The notes below the pieces were generated by a model, which saw nothing but the letters and a program-made list of their open reading frames with translations, was not told the origin of the DNA and searched no databases. 64,000 bases of DNA, from NCBI GenBank assembly GCA_045576735.1, contig JAZNGZ010000055.1, positions 1-64,000 of the forward strand, read 5' to 3'. The position numbers and the translations under genes were made by a program. Shown piece after piece: positions 7,656 to 17,223 of the stretch (position 1 is the stretch's first letter; each line of letters starts with the position of its first letter). The stretch comes from RGIG4079 sp045576735. Lineage in GTDB: Bacteria > Bacteroidota > Bacteroidia > Bacteroidales > Muribaculaceae.

Positions 7656-9737
7656 TTACTTTTTTATACCATCACGAATGAGGAGGGCATCAATTGAAGG
7701 GTCCTGACCACGAAATCGACGATATAATTCAGCGGGATTTTCTGTACCACCTTTCATCAACACATTTTCACGGAATGCATCAGCACTCGCTTTATCGAAA
7801 ATACCATTTTTCAAGAATACCGAAAATGCGTCTGCATCTAGCACTTCACTCCATTTGTAGCTATAATATCCAGCAGCATAACCACCCGAGAATATGTGGC
7901 TAAATTGGGGAGACATACTACAACTATCTACTGGAGTAAACATTTCAACCCCTTTCATAGCTTCATTTTCAAAAGCCGCTGCATCATCGATAGCAACTGT
8001 CGAAGTGTGCCATGCCATATCGAGATAGCCAAATGACAATTGACGGAGACAAGCATAAGCAGCGCCATATTGCGATGATAAAATGATTTTATCGACTAAT
8101 TCTTGAGGGATAGGTTCGCCTGTCAGATAATGCTTAGCAAAACCATCGAGGAATTCTTTTTGTGTCAAATAATTTTCATTGAATTGAGAGGGTAATTCTA
8201 CGAAATCACGATAAACAGAAGTTCCCGACAATGACGCATATTTAGTATTGGCCAACAAACCATGTAACGCATGACCAAACTCGTGAAGGAACGTCTCAAC
8301 CTCATAAGGAGTCAATAATGAAGGTTTATCTGCTGTTGGCTTAGTAAAATTCATCACAATCGAAACATGAGGACGAGTCATCACACCATTAAGATTTGAT
8401 TGATCTTTGAATCCTGTCATCCATGCACCGGGACGTTTAGTCTCACGAGGGAAGAAATCAGTGTAAATCAAGCCCACATATTGACCATTTTCATCTGTTA
8501 CCTCAAATGCAGTTACATCTGGGTGATAAACGTCTACGTTAGTTATCTTTGTAAACTTGAGACCGTAGAGTTTTGTTGCAAGGCCAAATACTCCGTCAAT
8601 TACATTATTTAATTCAAAATATGGGCGTAATTCCTCTTCATTATAGCTATATTTTGCATTTTTAAGTTTGTTTGAATAATAGCTATAATCCCAAGGTTGC
8701 AATTTAATAGTACGTCCTTCTAGTTGAGAAGCATACTCTTCGATTGCCTTAAACTCAGCTTGTTGAGCTGGACGATATGCATCACGTAATTGGTCGAGAA
8801 GTCCATAAACATTTTGAGGTGTTTGTGCCATTGTGCGCTCAAGACTGTATTCAGCATATGTTTTATAACCGAGAAGATTTGCAATCTCACGGCGTACCTC
8901 AACAATGCGTTTCATCACCTCAACATTTGAAAACTCACCTTTCATATTACGTCCGTTGTAAAGACGATACATTTTTTCTCGCAAGTCTTGACGAGAAGAA
9001 TATTTCATAAACGCCATGTAGGTGGGCTGTGCAAGAGTGAAAAGATATTCACCTTCACGTCCTTTTTCTTTTGCCGCAAGAGTTGCTGCTTCAATTGAAC
9101 TTTCTGGTAGGCCGGCTAAGTCTTCTTTTGTTAGCCATATTTCATAAGTGTTAAGTTCTTTCAATACATTTTGCCCAAATTTAGTAGTCAATTCTGATAA
9201 TTCAGCTGACAACTTGCGATATTTTTCACGATCTTCTCCTTGAAGATTTGCACCTGAACGTGCAAATGAATCATAGGTGCGTTGAAGCAACATCATATCC
9301 TCGTTGTCGAGATTGAACATCTGACGATTTTCGTATACTTCTTTAATACGTTGCCACAATCCTTCATTAAGGCTTATATTTGTAGAATATTCACTTAACT
9401 TAGCCGAAACGCGGATTGATATTTCCATCATTTCATTATCACAATGAGCCGAAACTAATGGATAAAATACATTCAACACACGATTAAGGTCTTGACCTAC
9501 ATTCTCAAGAGCTACAATAGTATTTTCAAAGTCGGGACGAGAACGTTGTTTTACAATGGCATCAATCTCTTGCTCAGCAAGTTTGATTCCCCGGTCTATA
9601 GCCTCTTCATAGTGGCTATTATTTATTTTACTAAATGGAGTGGCTTCTTTATAAGTGCCAAACTCCTGAAAAAAAGGATTTTGAGCTTGAGTCATAATCG
9701 CGGTAAATGTTAATAATGACATTAAAAATTTCTTCAT
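7656..9737 (-). CDS. M3-family metallopeptidase (peptidyl-dipeptidase Dcp-like)
   Basis: A 693-residue zinc peptidase of family M3, which trims short peptides. The zinc motif HEFGHALHG sits near residues 480-490, with the third ligand Glu expected in the following YRDFVELPSQFNENYL. The first 18 residues (MKKFLMSLLTFTAIMTQA) read as a signal peptide, so it probably acts in the periplasm, as Dcp enzymes of this phylum do. The helical N-terminal half with EREKYRKLSAELSEL-type segments is typical. Length fits Dcp/oligopeptidase A. It is monocistronic with its own promoter and terminator. Confidence 0.93.
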   Translation of the reverse strand: MKKFLMSLLTFTAIMTQAQNPFFQEFGTYKEATPFSKINNSHYEEAIDRGIKLAEQEIDAIVKQRSRPDFENTIVALENVGQDLNRVLNVFYPLVSAHCDNEMMEISIRVSAKLSEYSTNISLNEGLWQRIKEVYENRQMFNLDNEDMMLLQRTYDSFARSGANLQGEDREKYRKLSAELSELTTKFGQNVLKELNTYEIWLTKEDLAGLPESSIEAATLAAKEKGREGEYLFTLAQPTYMAFMKYSSRQDLREKMYRLYNGRNMKGEFSNVEVMKRIVEVRREIANLLGYKTYAEYSLERTMAQTPQNVYGLLDQLRDAYRPAQQAEFKAIEEYASQLEGRTIKLQPWDYSYYSNKLKNAKYSYNEEELRPYFELNNVIDGVFGLATKLYGLKFTKITNVDVYHPDVTAFEVTDENGQYVGLIYTDFFPRETKRPGAWMTGFKDQSNLNGVMTRPHVSIVMNFTKPTADKPSLLTPYEVETFLHEFGHALHGLLANTKYASLSGTSVYRDFVELPSQFNENYLTQKEFLDGFAKHYLTGEPIPQELVDKIILSSQYGAAYACLRQLSFGYLDMAWHTSTVAIDDAAAFENEAMKGVEMFTPVDSCSMSPQFSHIFSGGYAAGYYSYKWSEVLDADAFSVFLKNGIFDKASADAFRENVLMKGGTENPAELYRRFRGQDPSIDALLIRDGIKK

Positions 9738-9779
9738 ATATCTTTATTTATATTGTTATTATTTCTTTTTATTCTATAG

Positions 9780-9787
9780 CAAAGTTA
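9780..9787 (-). promoter_or_regulatory. -7 box of the M3 peptidase gene
   Basis: The minus strand reads TAACTTTG, an exact TAnnTTTG match, 42 nt upstream of the ATG. Confidence 0.6.
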
Positions 9788-9827
9788 CAAAAAATATTTT
9801 TATAGTGTTTAAAGTATAATCTTCCTA

Positions 9828-10748
9828 TTACAATGATGATACTATTTGAGCATACTTTGCAATATTATTTGCCTTTTTTATCATTTTTAGAGCTTTGCGA
9901 CCTATTAACAATTCACTATAATCCCAAATTGTTTTCATTTTTGTCAATAAATGAGACTCGCCTTGTAATTTAGACTCATAAAATTGAAATAGTTTATTGT
10001 GAAGAATTAAAAACCTCTCTATTTTTTCTTCTTCATTTAATGTAATATTATTCACATATTCCCACACTAATGAAGGATTTGATAATAAACCTCTTCCTAT
10101 CATCACTCCATATAAATATGGGAATCGGTTATTTATTTCAGATAATTGCTCAATGGTAGTTATGTCTCCATTATATACCAATTTATGGCAACAATCATTT
10201 TGAAATAAAGAAAAAGTATCCATATCAACTTCTCCTTTATATTGTTGTGTTGCAATACGTGAATGAAGAGTAATCTGATGCAAAGGCGCATTGTTTAATA
10301 TTGAGAGTATTTCTCGCCATTGGCATTTATCTTTATTTCCCAATCTCATCTTTACCGAGAACTTCACGCTATCAAAACACGCAACCTCTTTCATAATTTC
10401 GTTTACAACATGAGGCTGGTCTAATAATGCTGCACCTCTCCCCTTTTTCAACTGCAATGGAAACGGACAACCCATATTGACATCAATCTCTTGATATCCC
10501 ATTGGTAATATAGCATTTATCAATATGAGAAATTCATCTACATTTTTAACTATAATTTGCGGAACAATCTTTACTCCTTGGTTGTTTTCAGGCAATATGT
10601 CACGCAAATCTTTAGCTCGTACATCGCCATGCTCTACTCTTAAAAAGGGTGTATAATAAGAATCGATGCAACCATCGAATGTTTCATAATGAAATCTTCG
10701 ATAGGCTGCATCGGTATAGCCTTGTAAGGGAGCAAAGAAAAATTTCAT
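9828..10748 (-). CDS. tRNA-dihydrouridine synthase
   Basis: A 306-residue flavin enzyme of the Dus family, which reduces uridine to dihydrouridine in tRNA. The N-terminal FFAPLQGYTDAAYRRFHYETF and the catalytic segment EIDVNMGCPFPLQLKKGRGAALL (Cys proton donor near residue 95) are diagnostic. VKMRLG and the FMN phosphate-binding LVYNGDI and GVMIGRGLLSNPSLV complete the TIM barrel. Which of the Dus subfamilies it belongs to is not clear from motifs; it is somewhat shorter than DusA/B. It is the last gene of a three-gene unit with a nucleotidyltransferase (11 nt gap) and galM. Confidence 0.9.
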   Translation of the reverse strand: MKFFFAPLQGYTDAAYRRFHYETFDGCIDSYYTPFLRVEHGDVRAKDLRDILPENNQGVKIVPQIIVKNVDEFLILINAILPMGYQEIDVNMGCPFPLQLKKGRGAALLDQPHVVNEIMKEVACFDSVKFSVKMRLGNKDKCQWREILSILNNAPLHQITLHSRIATQQYKGEVDMDTFSLFQNDCCHKLVYNGDITTIEQLSEINNRFPYLYGVMIGRGLLSNPSLVWEYVNNITLNEEEKIERFLILHNKLFQFYESKLQGESHLLTKMKTIWDYSELLIGRKALKMIKKANNIAKYAQIVSSL

Positions 10749-10759
10749 TGCTCCTTTGT

Positions 10760-11662
10760 TTAGAACAATTTAGAAGGATATATGCCTTGTGCGTGTAATT
10801 CTGCCAATTTCGCCACTACTCCGGGACGATCTTCAGCATATGTTACACCAAACCATTTGGCATCTGTATCAAGAAGCTTTACTGTTGCTTCACCATTCTT
10901 AATTAGAGTGTCAACAACTGTAGGAATAAAATATTCCGATTTTGGCTCATTAATTCTCTCATCGAGGAACTTTATAAATTCACGCTCACTGAAATCAAAA
11001 TAATCGGGAGTGAAGCCCCAAAAATTCATTGACACCGGGGTCATTGGATCTAGTACATTCTCATTACCTTCTGCATCGGGATAAACAATTTCACCCTTAT
11101 TATTAGCATGAATTGACCCTCGCTCGGTTACTGAAGCCAAGAAACCTCCGTTATCAGAACACACACCACGAGAAACGGTACCATTCTCGGTTATTGTGTT
11201 ACCAACTCTAAATCCAACCATACAGTAATCGCCTTTCTTTTCACGAGGTTTACATAATTCCTTCGCTATAACCATATATGCGTCACGACTGTAGAAATCA
11301 TCAGCATTAATCACTGCAAATGGCTCTTTTATTGCTCCTTTTCCCATTAAAACTGCGTGATTGGTACCCCAAGGCTTCTCTCTTCCTTCAGGACAAGTAT
11401 ATCCTTGAGGCAAAGCATCTATAGATTGGAATACAACATCAATATCGATATGGCCTTTATATTTTGACAATACAGCATCATTAAATTCTTGCTCAAAATC
11501 ATGTCGAATAACAAACACAACTTTTCCAAAACCGGCCTGGATTGCATCATAAATAGAATAGTCCATAATAGTCTCTCCATTAGGGCCCACTCCATCTAGT
11601 TGTTTTAATCCGCCGTAACGGCTGCCCATTCCGGCTGCAAGCACAAATAATGTTGGTTTCAT
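10760..11662 (-). CDS. Sugar-nucleotide-type nucleotidyltransferase
   Basis: A 300-residue protein with the N-terminal signature LAAGMGSRYGGLKQLDGVGPNGETIMDYSIYDA, the nucleotide and metal binding loop of NTP-transferases. The substrate segment KPWGTNHAVLMG and the metal-binding Asp in AVINADDFYSRDAY follow. The class activates sugar-1-phosphates with NTPs, but the sugar cannot be told from sequence. The C-terminal part (YFIPTVVDTLIKNGEATVKLL) resembles the end of UTP-glucose-1-phosphate uridylyltransferase relatives. It starts 10 nt after galM, suggesting a link with hexose metabolism, such as handling galactose or glucose derivatives released by GalM. Confidence 0.82.
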   Translation of the reverse strand: MKPTLFVLAAGMGSRYGGLKQLDGVGPNGETIMDYSIYDAIQAGFGKVVFVIRHDFEQEFNDAVLSKYKGHIDIDVVFQSIDALPQGYTCPEGREKPWGTNHAVLMGKGAIKEPFAVINADDFYSRDAYMVIAKELCKPREKKGDYCMVGFRVGNTITENGTVSRGVCSDNGGFLASVTERGSIHANNKGEIVYPDAEGNENVLDPMTPVSMNFWGFTPDYFDFSEREFIKFLDERINEPKSEYFIPTVVDTLIKNGEATVKLLDTDAKWFGVTYAEDRPGVVAKLAELHAQGIYPSKLF

Positions 11663-11672
11663 ATATATTAAT

Positions 11673-12716
11673 CTATTTATTAGTAAATTTATATATTATT
11701 TTTTCTTTATATTCTTCGTTCGGTTCAAGCTCTGTTGATGGGAAATTTCCATGATTAGGAGCATCGGGCATCGCTTGACATTCTATTGCTACAGCATCAT
11801 AATCATTATATTCAGTTCCACTTTTCCCTAATGGAGAACCGGTCAACCAATTACCGGTATAAACTTGGACAGCAGGTTGAGTCGAATAAACATCGAGAAC
11901 TCTACCGCTATTATCATCACTCAATTGTGCAACATGCTTTAAATGGCCCTTAGTCCAATTATCAACAACCCAACAATTGTCATATCCTTTTCCATATATT
12001 AAAGCCGGATATTCAGCCTTAATATCTGCTCCTAAAGACTTTAATCGAGTAAAGTCCATAGGCGTATCTGTTACAGGAGTATATTCTCCCGTTGGGACAA
12101 GAGTTTCATCGGTTGACAAATAATGACAACAACCCAACCATAATTTATGATTCAGCGCATTACCACAATTCTCTCCCGATAAGTTCCAATAACAATGATT
12201 TGTAAGATTAACTATTGTTTTCCTATCTGTTGTAGCAGTATATTCTATTTCCAATTCATTGTTTTCACTCCATGTATACGCTACCTCTACTTCAAGGGCT
12301 CCAGGATAACCTTCTTCTCCATCAATACTAATTCTAGTGAAAATAACTTTATCACCGGTTGTCTTCGAGTTCCAGATATGATTTTGAAACCCCTCGGGGC
12401 CACCATGAAGATGATTAGGCCCACAATTTACGTTTAAATGGTATTCAATCCCATCAAGTGAAAACACGCCCTTTGCTATACGATTTGCATATCTCCCTGC
12501 GGTTTTTCCACAACACGGACCATCATAAAAATAATCGTCTATTGATGTATAACCTAGAACGATATCAGCTAATATGCCGTTTCTATCAGGGACAATCACA
12601 TTTACAACACCTGCCCCAATAGATGATAATGTCACCTTGGCTCCTGATTGATTGGTTATAGTATATAATTTCACCTCACCTTTTGAGGTACTCAATGTCT
12701 CTGTTAAAATATCCAT
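11673..12716 (-). CDS. galM: Aldose 1-epimerase
   Basis: A 347-residue galactose mutarotase, interconverting the alpha and beta anomers of aldohexoses. It shows the family segments YAGRYANRIAKGVFSLDG-like (here GKTAGRYANRIAKG near residue 75) and NHLHGGPEGFQNHIW with the substrate-binding His. NLTNHCYWNLSG holds the catalytic His, and the general base Glu lies in DAVAIECQAMPDAPNH near residue 310. No signal peptide is seen, so it acts in the cytoplasm. It is first in a three-gene operon with a nucleotidyltransferase and Dus, and has a clear -7 box upstream. Confidence 0.93.
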   Translation of the reverse strand: MDILTETLSTSKGEVKLYTITNQSGAKVTLSSIGAGVVNVIVPDRNGILADIVLGYTSIDDYFYDGPCCGKTAGRYANRIAKGVFSLDGIEYHLNVNCGPNHLHGGPEGFQNHIWNSKTTGDKVIFTRISIDGEEGYPGALEVEVAYTWSENNELEIEYTATTDRKTIVNLTNHCYWNLSGENCGNALNHKLWLGCCHYLSTDETLVPTGEYTPVTDTPMDFTRLKSLGADIKAEYPALIYGKGYDNCWVVDNWTKGHLKHVAQLSDDNSGRVLDVYSTQPAVQVYTGNWLTGSPLGKSGTEYNDYDAVAIECQAMPDAPNHGNFPSTELEPNEEYKEKIIYKFTNK

Positions 12717-12742
12717 TTACAACAATAATCTCATTGTTTCTG

Positions 12743-12750
12743 CAAATTTA
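12743..12750 (-). promoter_or_regulatory. -7 box of galM operon
   Basis: The minus strand reads TAAATTTG (TAnnTTTG), 26 nt before the galM ATG. Confidence 0.6.
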
Positions 12751-13028
12751 CTACATAAATCTCAATTACGGAAATATTTATGTATTTTTATCCACTTATT
12801 CAACAGTTAGACACATTTTAATGAAACGTCAATAATAGCTTTGGGAAAATTTATAAATTTTGTTGAACTATTTTTGTCTTATAAATATGGCATGAACGCT
12901 ATTAAAACAACGGCAAAAATATACCAATAAATACATCTAGTGTACAACAACATTATTCCTTTTGTCTAACATTTAATTAATTCGTAAAGATCATATATAT
13001 TCGCTTAACCAATTTCGATAATCAGAAA

Positions 13029-13059
13029 TTGTATTTTTTGTATAAATTTATTAACTTTG
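13029..13059 (+). promoter_or_regulatory. Promoter of the M48 peptidase operon
   Basis: TTG at 13029-13031 and TAACTTTG at 13052-13059 are spaced by 20 nt, the expected arrangement of the Bacteroidota -33 and -7 boxes. Confidence 0.65.
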
Positions 13060-13091
13060 TGAAGTAATAAATCACAAAAAGCACTTACTTT

Positions 13092-13874
13092 ATGAAAAAA
13101 ACAGTTATTTCATTGGCTCTCGCTTCTCTATTATTTTATTCATGCTCAACTCTATCCAATCTCGATCAAGCACGTTTATTATCTGCTACCGAGAAGGTTA
13201 TTTCTGCATATACAATTACTGACGCTCAGATGGCGGCATATGTATCTGATTACATTGCGCAAACCGATGCTGCCAATAATGTATGTAGCGAAAGTAATTC
13301 TTATACTAAACGTCTTCGCAAACTCACTGCCGGACTCACCGATGCTAATGGAATACCCTTAAACTTTAAAGTATATTACACTTCCGACGTGAATGCTTTT
13401 GCATGTCCCGATGGAAGTATTCGTGTATATTCCGGCTTAATGGATATTATGACCGACGACGAAGTTCTTGGCGTTATTGGTCACGAAATAGGACACATCG
13501 CCAACCGCGATTCAAAAGATGCATTTAAAAACTCATTGTTAACATCAGCGCTTAAAGACGGCATAGCATCTACCGGATCTACTGCAGCCAAACTAACCGA
13601 CTCGGAACTAGGTGCTATAGGAGAGTCTTTTTTAAATGCCAACTATTCTCAAAAACAAGAATATGCCGCTGATGAATATGGATACGAATTTTTGAAAAAA
13701 CATGGCAAAAACCCATATGCAATGGTATTATCATTCAAAAAGTTACAACAATTACAAGGCTCATCAGCTTCAAGTTCAAACGTAATAAATCAATTGTTCT
13801 CTACCCACCCCGAACTTGACAAACGCATTGAGCGAATGATGAAACGCGCACAGAAAGATGGATACATAAAATAA
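13092..13874 (+). CDS. M48-family metalloprotease lipoprotein
   Basis: A 260-residue zinc protease of family M48. The signal MKKTVISLALASLLFYSC ends at a lipobox Cys, so it should be anchored in the outer or inner membrane facing the periplasm. The zinc motif in GVIGHEIGHIANRDS lies near residue 130, and the third ligand Glu is in QKQEYAADEYGYEFL near residue 195. This is the stand-alone catalytic domain, as in LoiP/YcaL of E. coli, with no membrane helices and no TPR. A likely role is quality control of envelope proteins. The next gene starts one base after its stop and encodes a close paralogue. Confidence 0.9.
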   Translation: MKKTVISLALASLLFYSCSTLSNLDQARLLSATEKVISAYTITDAQMAAYVSDYIAQTDAANNVCSESNSYTKRLRKLTAGLTDANGIPLNFKVYYTSDVNAFACPDGSIRVYSGLMDIMTDDEVLGVIGHEIGHIANRDSKDAFKNSLLTSALKDGIASTGSTAAKLTDSELGAIGESFLNANYSQKQEYAADEYGYEFLKKHGKNPYAMVLSFKKLQQLQGSSASSSNVINQLFSTHPELDKRIERMMKRAQKDGYIK

Positions 13875-13875
13875 T

Positions 13876-14649
13876 ATGAAAAAACTCTTATTAATATTCT
13901 TCACATTATTATTCAGCGCTCAAGTCTCATCGGCACAACGGTGGGGTCGCATTATCTCGGGAGCTACAAAAGCATACCAAGCCTATAGCATTTCCGACGA
14001 AGATATGGCTGCATATGTAAAAGATTACATAGCCAAACTTGATGCGTCATCTAATGTGTGTAAAAATAGCAGTAAGTATTCCATTCGCATCAAACGACTA
14101 ACAAAAGGTCTCACGTCAGCAAATGGCATCAAATTAAATTTTAAAGTATATCTAACTGATGATGTTAACGCATTTGCATGTCCCGATGGAAGCATTCGCA
14201 TCTACTCGGGACTGCTCGACATCATGACCGACGAAGAAGTTTTAGGAGTAATTGGACATGAGATTGGACATATTGCCAATAGGGATTCTAAAGAAGGATT
14301 TAAAAACGCCCTTCTCACCTCTGCCTTAATGGACGGAGTATCAGCATTTAGTCGCAAAGCCGACATATTTACAAGTTCTGCGTTAGGTCAACTAAGTGAG
14401 GCCTATTTAAATGCAAGCTATTCTAAGCAACAAGAATACGCCGCTGATGATTATGGCTACAATTTCTTGAAACAACATGGAAAAAATCCTCGAGCAATGG
14501 CTAAAGCGCTAAAAAAGCTCAAATCGCTGCAAGACAATCCCGGCTCAGCATATTCCGAAGCCCTATTACAACTATTCTCTACACACCCCAATATTGATGA
14601 CCGCGTAAATAGAATGACTCAAAAAGCCAAAAAAGAAGGTTATCTATAA
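13876..14649 (+). CDS. Secreted M48-family metalloprotease, tandem paralogue
   Basis: A 257-residue paralogue of the preceding protein, with long identical stretches (KVY, VNAFACPDGSIR, YSGL, DIMTD, EVLGVIGHEIGHIANRDSK). The zinc residues are intact: HEIGH near residue 130 and the Glu in KQQEYAADDYGYNFL. The N-terminus MKKLLLIFFTLLFSAQVSSAQ is a cleavable signal peptide without a lipobox Cys, so unlike its neighbour it should be soluble in the periplasm. One base separates the genes, so they share a message. The pair looks like a local duplication followed by a change in localisation. Confidence 0.88.
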   Translation: MKKLLLIFFTLLFSAQVSSAQRWGRIISGATKAYQAYSISDEDMAAYVKDYIAKLDASSNVCKNSSKYSIRIKRLTKGLTSANGIKLNFKVYLTDDVNAFACPDGSIRIYSGLLDIMTDEEVLGVIGHEIGHIANRDSKEGFKNALLTSALMDGVSAFSRKADIFTSSALGQLSEAYLNASYSKQQEYAADDYGYNFLKQHGKNPRAMAKALKKLKSLQDNPGSAYSEALLQLFSTHPNIDDRVNRMTQKAKKEGYL

Positions 14650-14675
14650 CCCATTTTTACAAAACACTAATTCAA

Positions 14676-17147
14676 ATGCCGGCCAAATACGCAGAAGTAA
14701 TATTACCATTACCACTTAATGCGACTTTTACCTATCGTATTCCAAACGAATTCTCCCATCAAGCCCGCGTGGGACAACGTGTCATTGTTCAATTTGGGTC
14801 AAAAAAATACTATACCGGCATTATTGAAACAATCACCCCTATTGCTCCCGAAGCGTTTGAAACCAAAGATATCGTTTCAATTCTCGAAGAATCGCCCATT
14901 TTAAAACACCCCCAACTAAAACTATGGCATTGGCTAAGTGATTACTATCTATGTGCTATTGGCGATGTATACAAAGCCGCTGTTCCCGCCGGGCTTAAAA
15001 TTGAAAGCGAAACGTTTATAGAACTAAACAGCGACTTTGAGGAAATAGAGCTCAATCGTCTGAACGAGAGGGAAACAATTGTATGCCAACTGCTCGACCA
15101 CGAAGGCAAATTATCTCCTTCCGAAATTGAAAAAAAAACAGGTTTTAAAAATATCATAAGCATAATAAACAACCTAATTTCCTACAATGCTGTTATAATC
15201 TCCGAAAAACTTATTGAGCGATATCGGTCTAAAAAAGAAACATATATCAAGCTTTCGGCTCTACCAGGTGACACCGAAGCAATTCATCGTGCCTTTGATG
15301 CGGTAAAAGGAGCAAAGAAACAAGAAACAACCCTTCTTGCACTAATCGAAATGAGTGGTTTTATGCGCAATGCATCTGAGACGCATGAAGTATCTAGAAC
15401 TCAACTCCTTGAGCGAACCGGAATGACCTCTGCTATAGTATCGGCCATGGCAAAGAAAGGCATAGTAGAGATTTACAAAAAAGAGATAAACCGATTTAAG
15501 TTTAGTGGAGTTGTGACTCATAAACTTCCTATTCTTAGCGAAGCTCAAAATATTACACTCAACTCAATCATAAAATCCTTCACAGAACAACCTGTAACAC
15601 TACTACATGGAGTAACATCAAGTGGTAAAACAGAGATTTACATCCATTTAATTTCCAAAGTATTAAAACAAGGCAACCAAGCGCTTTTTCTAGTTCCCGA
15701 AATCGCACTTACCACTCAACTCACCCACCGTCTTCAAAAAGTGTTTGGCGACCGCGTACTAATATATCACTCGCGGTTTTCCGATAACGAAAGAGTTGAC
15801 ATATGGAAGAAATTACTCAACGAAGATGAACCATGTGTAGTTATTGGCGCCCGTTCTTCCTTATTCTTGCCTTTCAGCAAATTAGGAATAGTGATTGTTG
15901 ACGAAGAACATGAATCAAGTTACAAACAGTACGATCCCGCACCACGCTACAATGCTCGTGACATAGCCATAGTACTCGCATCAATGCATGGAGCCAAGAC
16001 TCTATTAGGAAGTGCAACACCATCAATCGAAACCTATCACAAGGCAATCAATGGCAAATTTGGATTCGTAGAACTCCTCACTCGCTTTGAAAATGTGACA
16101 CTTCCCCAAATAGAAACCGTTGATATGACTATAGCTCGAAAAAGGTATCTCACCAAAGGTTCTTTTGCTAAACCAACAATAGATGCAGCCAAAGAAGCCC
16201 TACAAAATCATAATCAGATAATTGTATTTCACAATCGTCGTGGATTTGCCCCGATGGCTAGATGTAAACAATGCGCATGGACTCCAAAGTGCGAACATTG
16301 CGACGTATCTCTTACCTATCATAGATTCCAGAACCAACTCGTGTGTCACTATTGTGGAGCCTCCTACCCTTTGCCTACAATATGTCCTTCTTGTAAAGAA
16401 CCTGAAGTTGAAATTCTTGGCTATGGCACCGAGCGCATTGAAGATGAGGTAACAAACTTGTTCCCCGACAACAAGATTCTAAGAATGGACCTCGACACCA
16501 CTCGCAACAAAGATAATTACGAAAATATAATCGACGACTTTTCTAATCACAAAGCCGACATTTTAGTCGGAACTCAAATGGTTACTAAAGGGTTAGACTT
16601 CGGTGGTGTTAGCCTAGTAGCTGTACTAAATGCTGACCGATTAATTAACTTTCCCGATTTCAGATCGGCCGAAAGGGCCTTTAATATGCTAGAGCAAGTG
16701 GCAGGCAGAGCCGGACGTCGCAATACGCAAGGCAAAGTAATTGTACAAACATCAAACCCTTCTCACCCCATCATTGATTTCTTGAAAAACCATGATTATA
16801 AAGGATTTTTTAATCATGAAATTGAAGAACGAAAACTTTTTAACTACCCCCCATTTACTCGCGTAATATACATATATCTAAAACACCGCAATAACGACAC
16901 TCTGTCTGAGATATCAACAATCTATGCCTCTCACCTACGACAACTATTTGGCAATAGAGTTTTTGGGCCCGAAGAACCTATGATTTCACGCATACAATCC
17001 TTATATATCCGCAAGATAATGCTCAAAATTGAGATTAATGCATCGATGGTTAAAGTGAAACAAATTCTACGTAACACCTACGAACAGATGCATCAACATC
17101 CTCGCATGAAAGGCATGATAGTTTATTACGACGTTGACCCCATGTAA
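14676..17147 (+). CDS. priA: Primosomal protein N' (replication restart helicase PriA)
   Basis: An 823-residue 3'-to-5' helicase that recognises stalled forks and starts reloading of the replicative helicase. An N-terminal 3'-DNA-binding domain (YAEVILPLPLNATFTYRIP) precedes a winged helix. The helicase core has Walker A GVTSSGKTEIYIHL near residue 317, and motif II is VDEEHESSYKQYDPAPRYNARD. The zinc region runs CKQCAWTPKCEHC...CHYCG...CPSC near residues 530-575, with all eight Cys present. Motifs V and VI appear in VGTQMVTKGLDFGGV and QVAGRAGRR. Length is normal for the phylum. It lies 26 nt after the M48 pair and may be read from the same transcript. Confidence 0.96.
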   Translation: MPAKYAEVILPLPLNATFTYRIPNEFSHQARVGQRVIVQFGSKKYYTGIIETITPIAPEAFETKDIVSILEESPILKHPQLKLWHWLSDYYLCAIGDVYKAAVPAGLKIESETFIELNSDFEEIELNRLNERETIVCQLLDHEGKLSPSEIEKKTGFKNIISIINNLISYNAVIISEKLIERYRSKKETYIKLSALPGDTEAIHRAFDAVKGAKKQETTLLALIEMSGFMRNASETHEVSRTQLLERTGMTSAIVSAMAKKGIVEIYKKEINRFKFSGVVTHKLPILSEAQNITLNSIIKSFTEQPVTLLHGVTSSGKTEIYIHLISKVLKQGNQALFLVPEIALTTQLTHRLQKVFGDRVLIYHSRFSDNERVDIWKKLLNEDEPCVVIGARSSLFLPFSKLGIVIVDEEHESSYKQYDPAPRYNARDIAIVLASMHGAKTLLGSATPSIETYHKAINGKFGFVELLTRFENVTLPQIETVDMTIARKRYLTKGSFAKPTIDAAKEALQNHNQIIVFHNRRGFAPMARCKQCAWTPKCEHCDVSLTYHRFQNQLVCHYCGASYPLPTICPSCKEPEVEILGYGTERIEDEVTNLFPDNKILRMDLDTTRNKDNYENIIDDFSNHKADILVGTQMVTKGLDFGGVSLVAVLNADRLINFPDFRSAERAFNMLEQVAGRAGRRNTQGKVIVQTSNPSHPIIDFLKNHDYKGFFNHEIEERKLFNYPPFTRVIYIYLKHRNNDTLSEISTIYASHLRQLFGNRVFGPEEPMISRIQSLYIRKIMLKIEINASMVKVKQILRNTYEQMHQHPRMKGMIVYYDVDPM

Positions 17148-17150
17148 AAA

Positions 17151-17181
17151 AATGTGATCATTTTTGAATAATGACCACATT
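17151..17181. terminator. Terminator hairpin between priA and the convergent gldB-like gene
   Basis: AATGTGATCATT pairs with AATGACCACATT (one mismatch). A second hairpin TTAAGGT/ACCTTAA follows at 17188-17209 with a CTTTTAT tail. The two genes converge here, and the pair probably serves both directions. Confidence 0.55.
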
Positions 17182-17223
17182 ATCATATTAAGGTATTTAT
17201 AGACCTTAACTTTTATAATCAAG

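Larger units (their letters stand above)
12717..13091. other. Divergent intergenic region between galM and the M48 pair
   Basis: 375 AT-rich bases holding promoters in both directions: the galM -7 box at 12743-12750 and the M48 promoter at 13029-13059. A TTATCCACTTA sequence near 12788 resembles a DnaA box, but no cluster of boxes is present. I see no further gene or RNA. Confidence 0.5.

Noticed and set aside
12781..12800. DnaA-box-like TTATCCACTTA
   Set aside because: A single imperfect box without others nearby does not support an origin.
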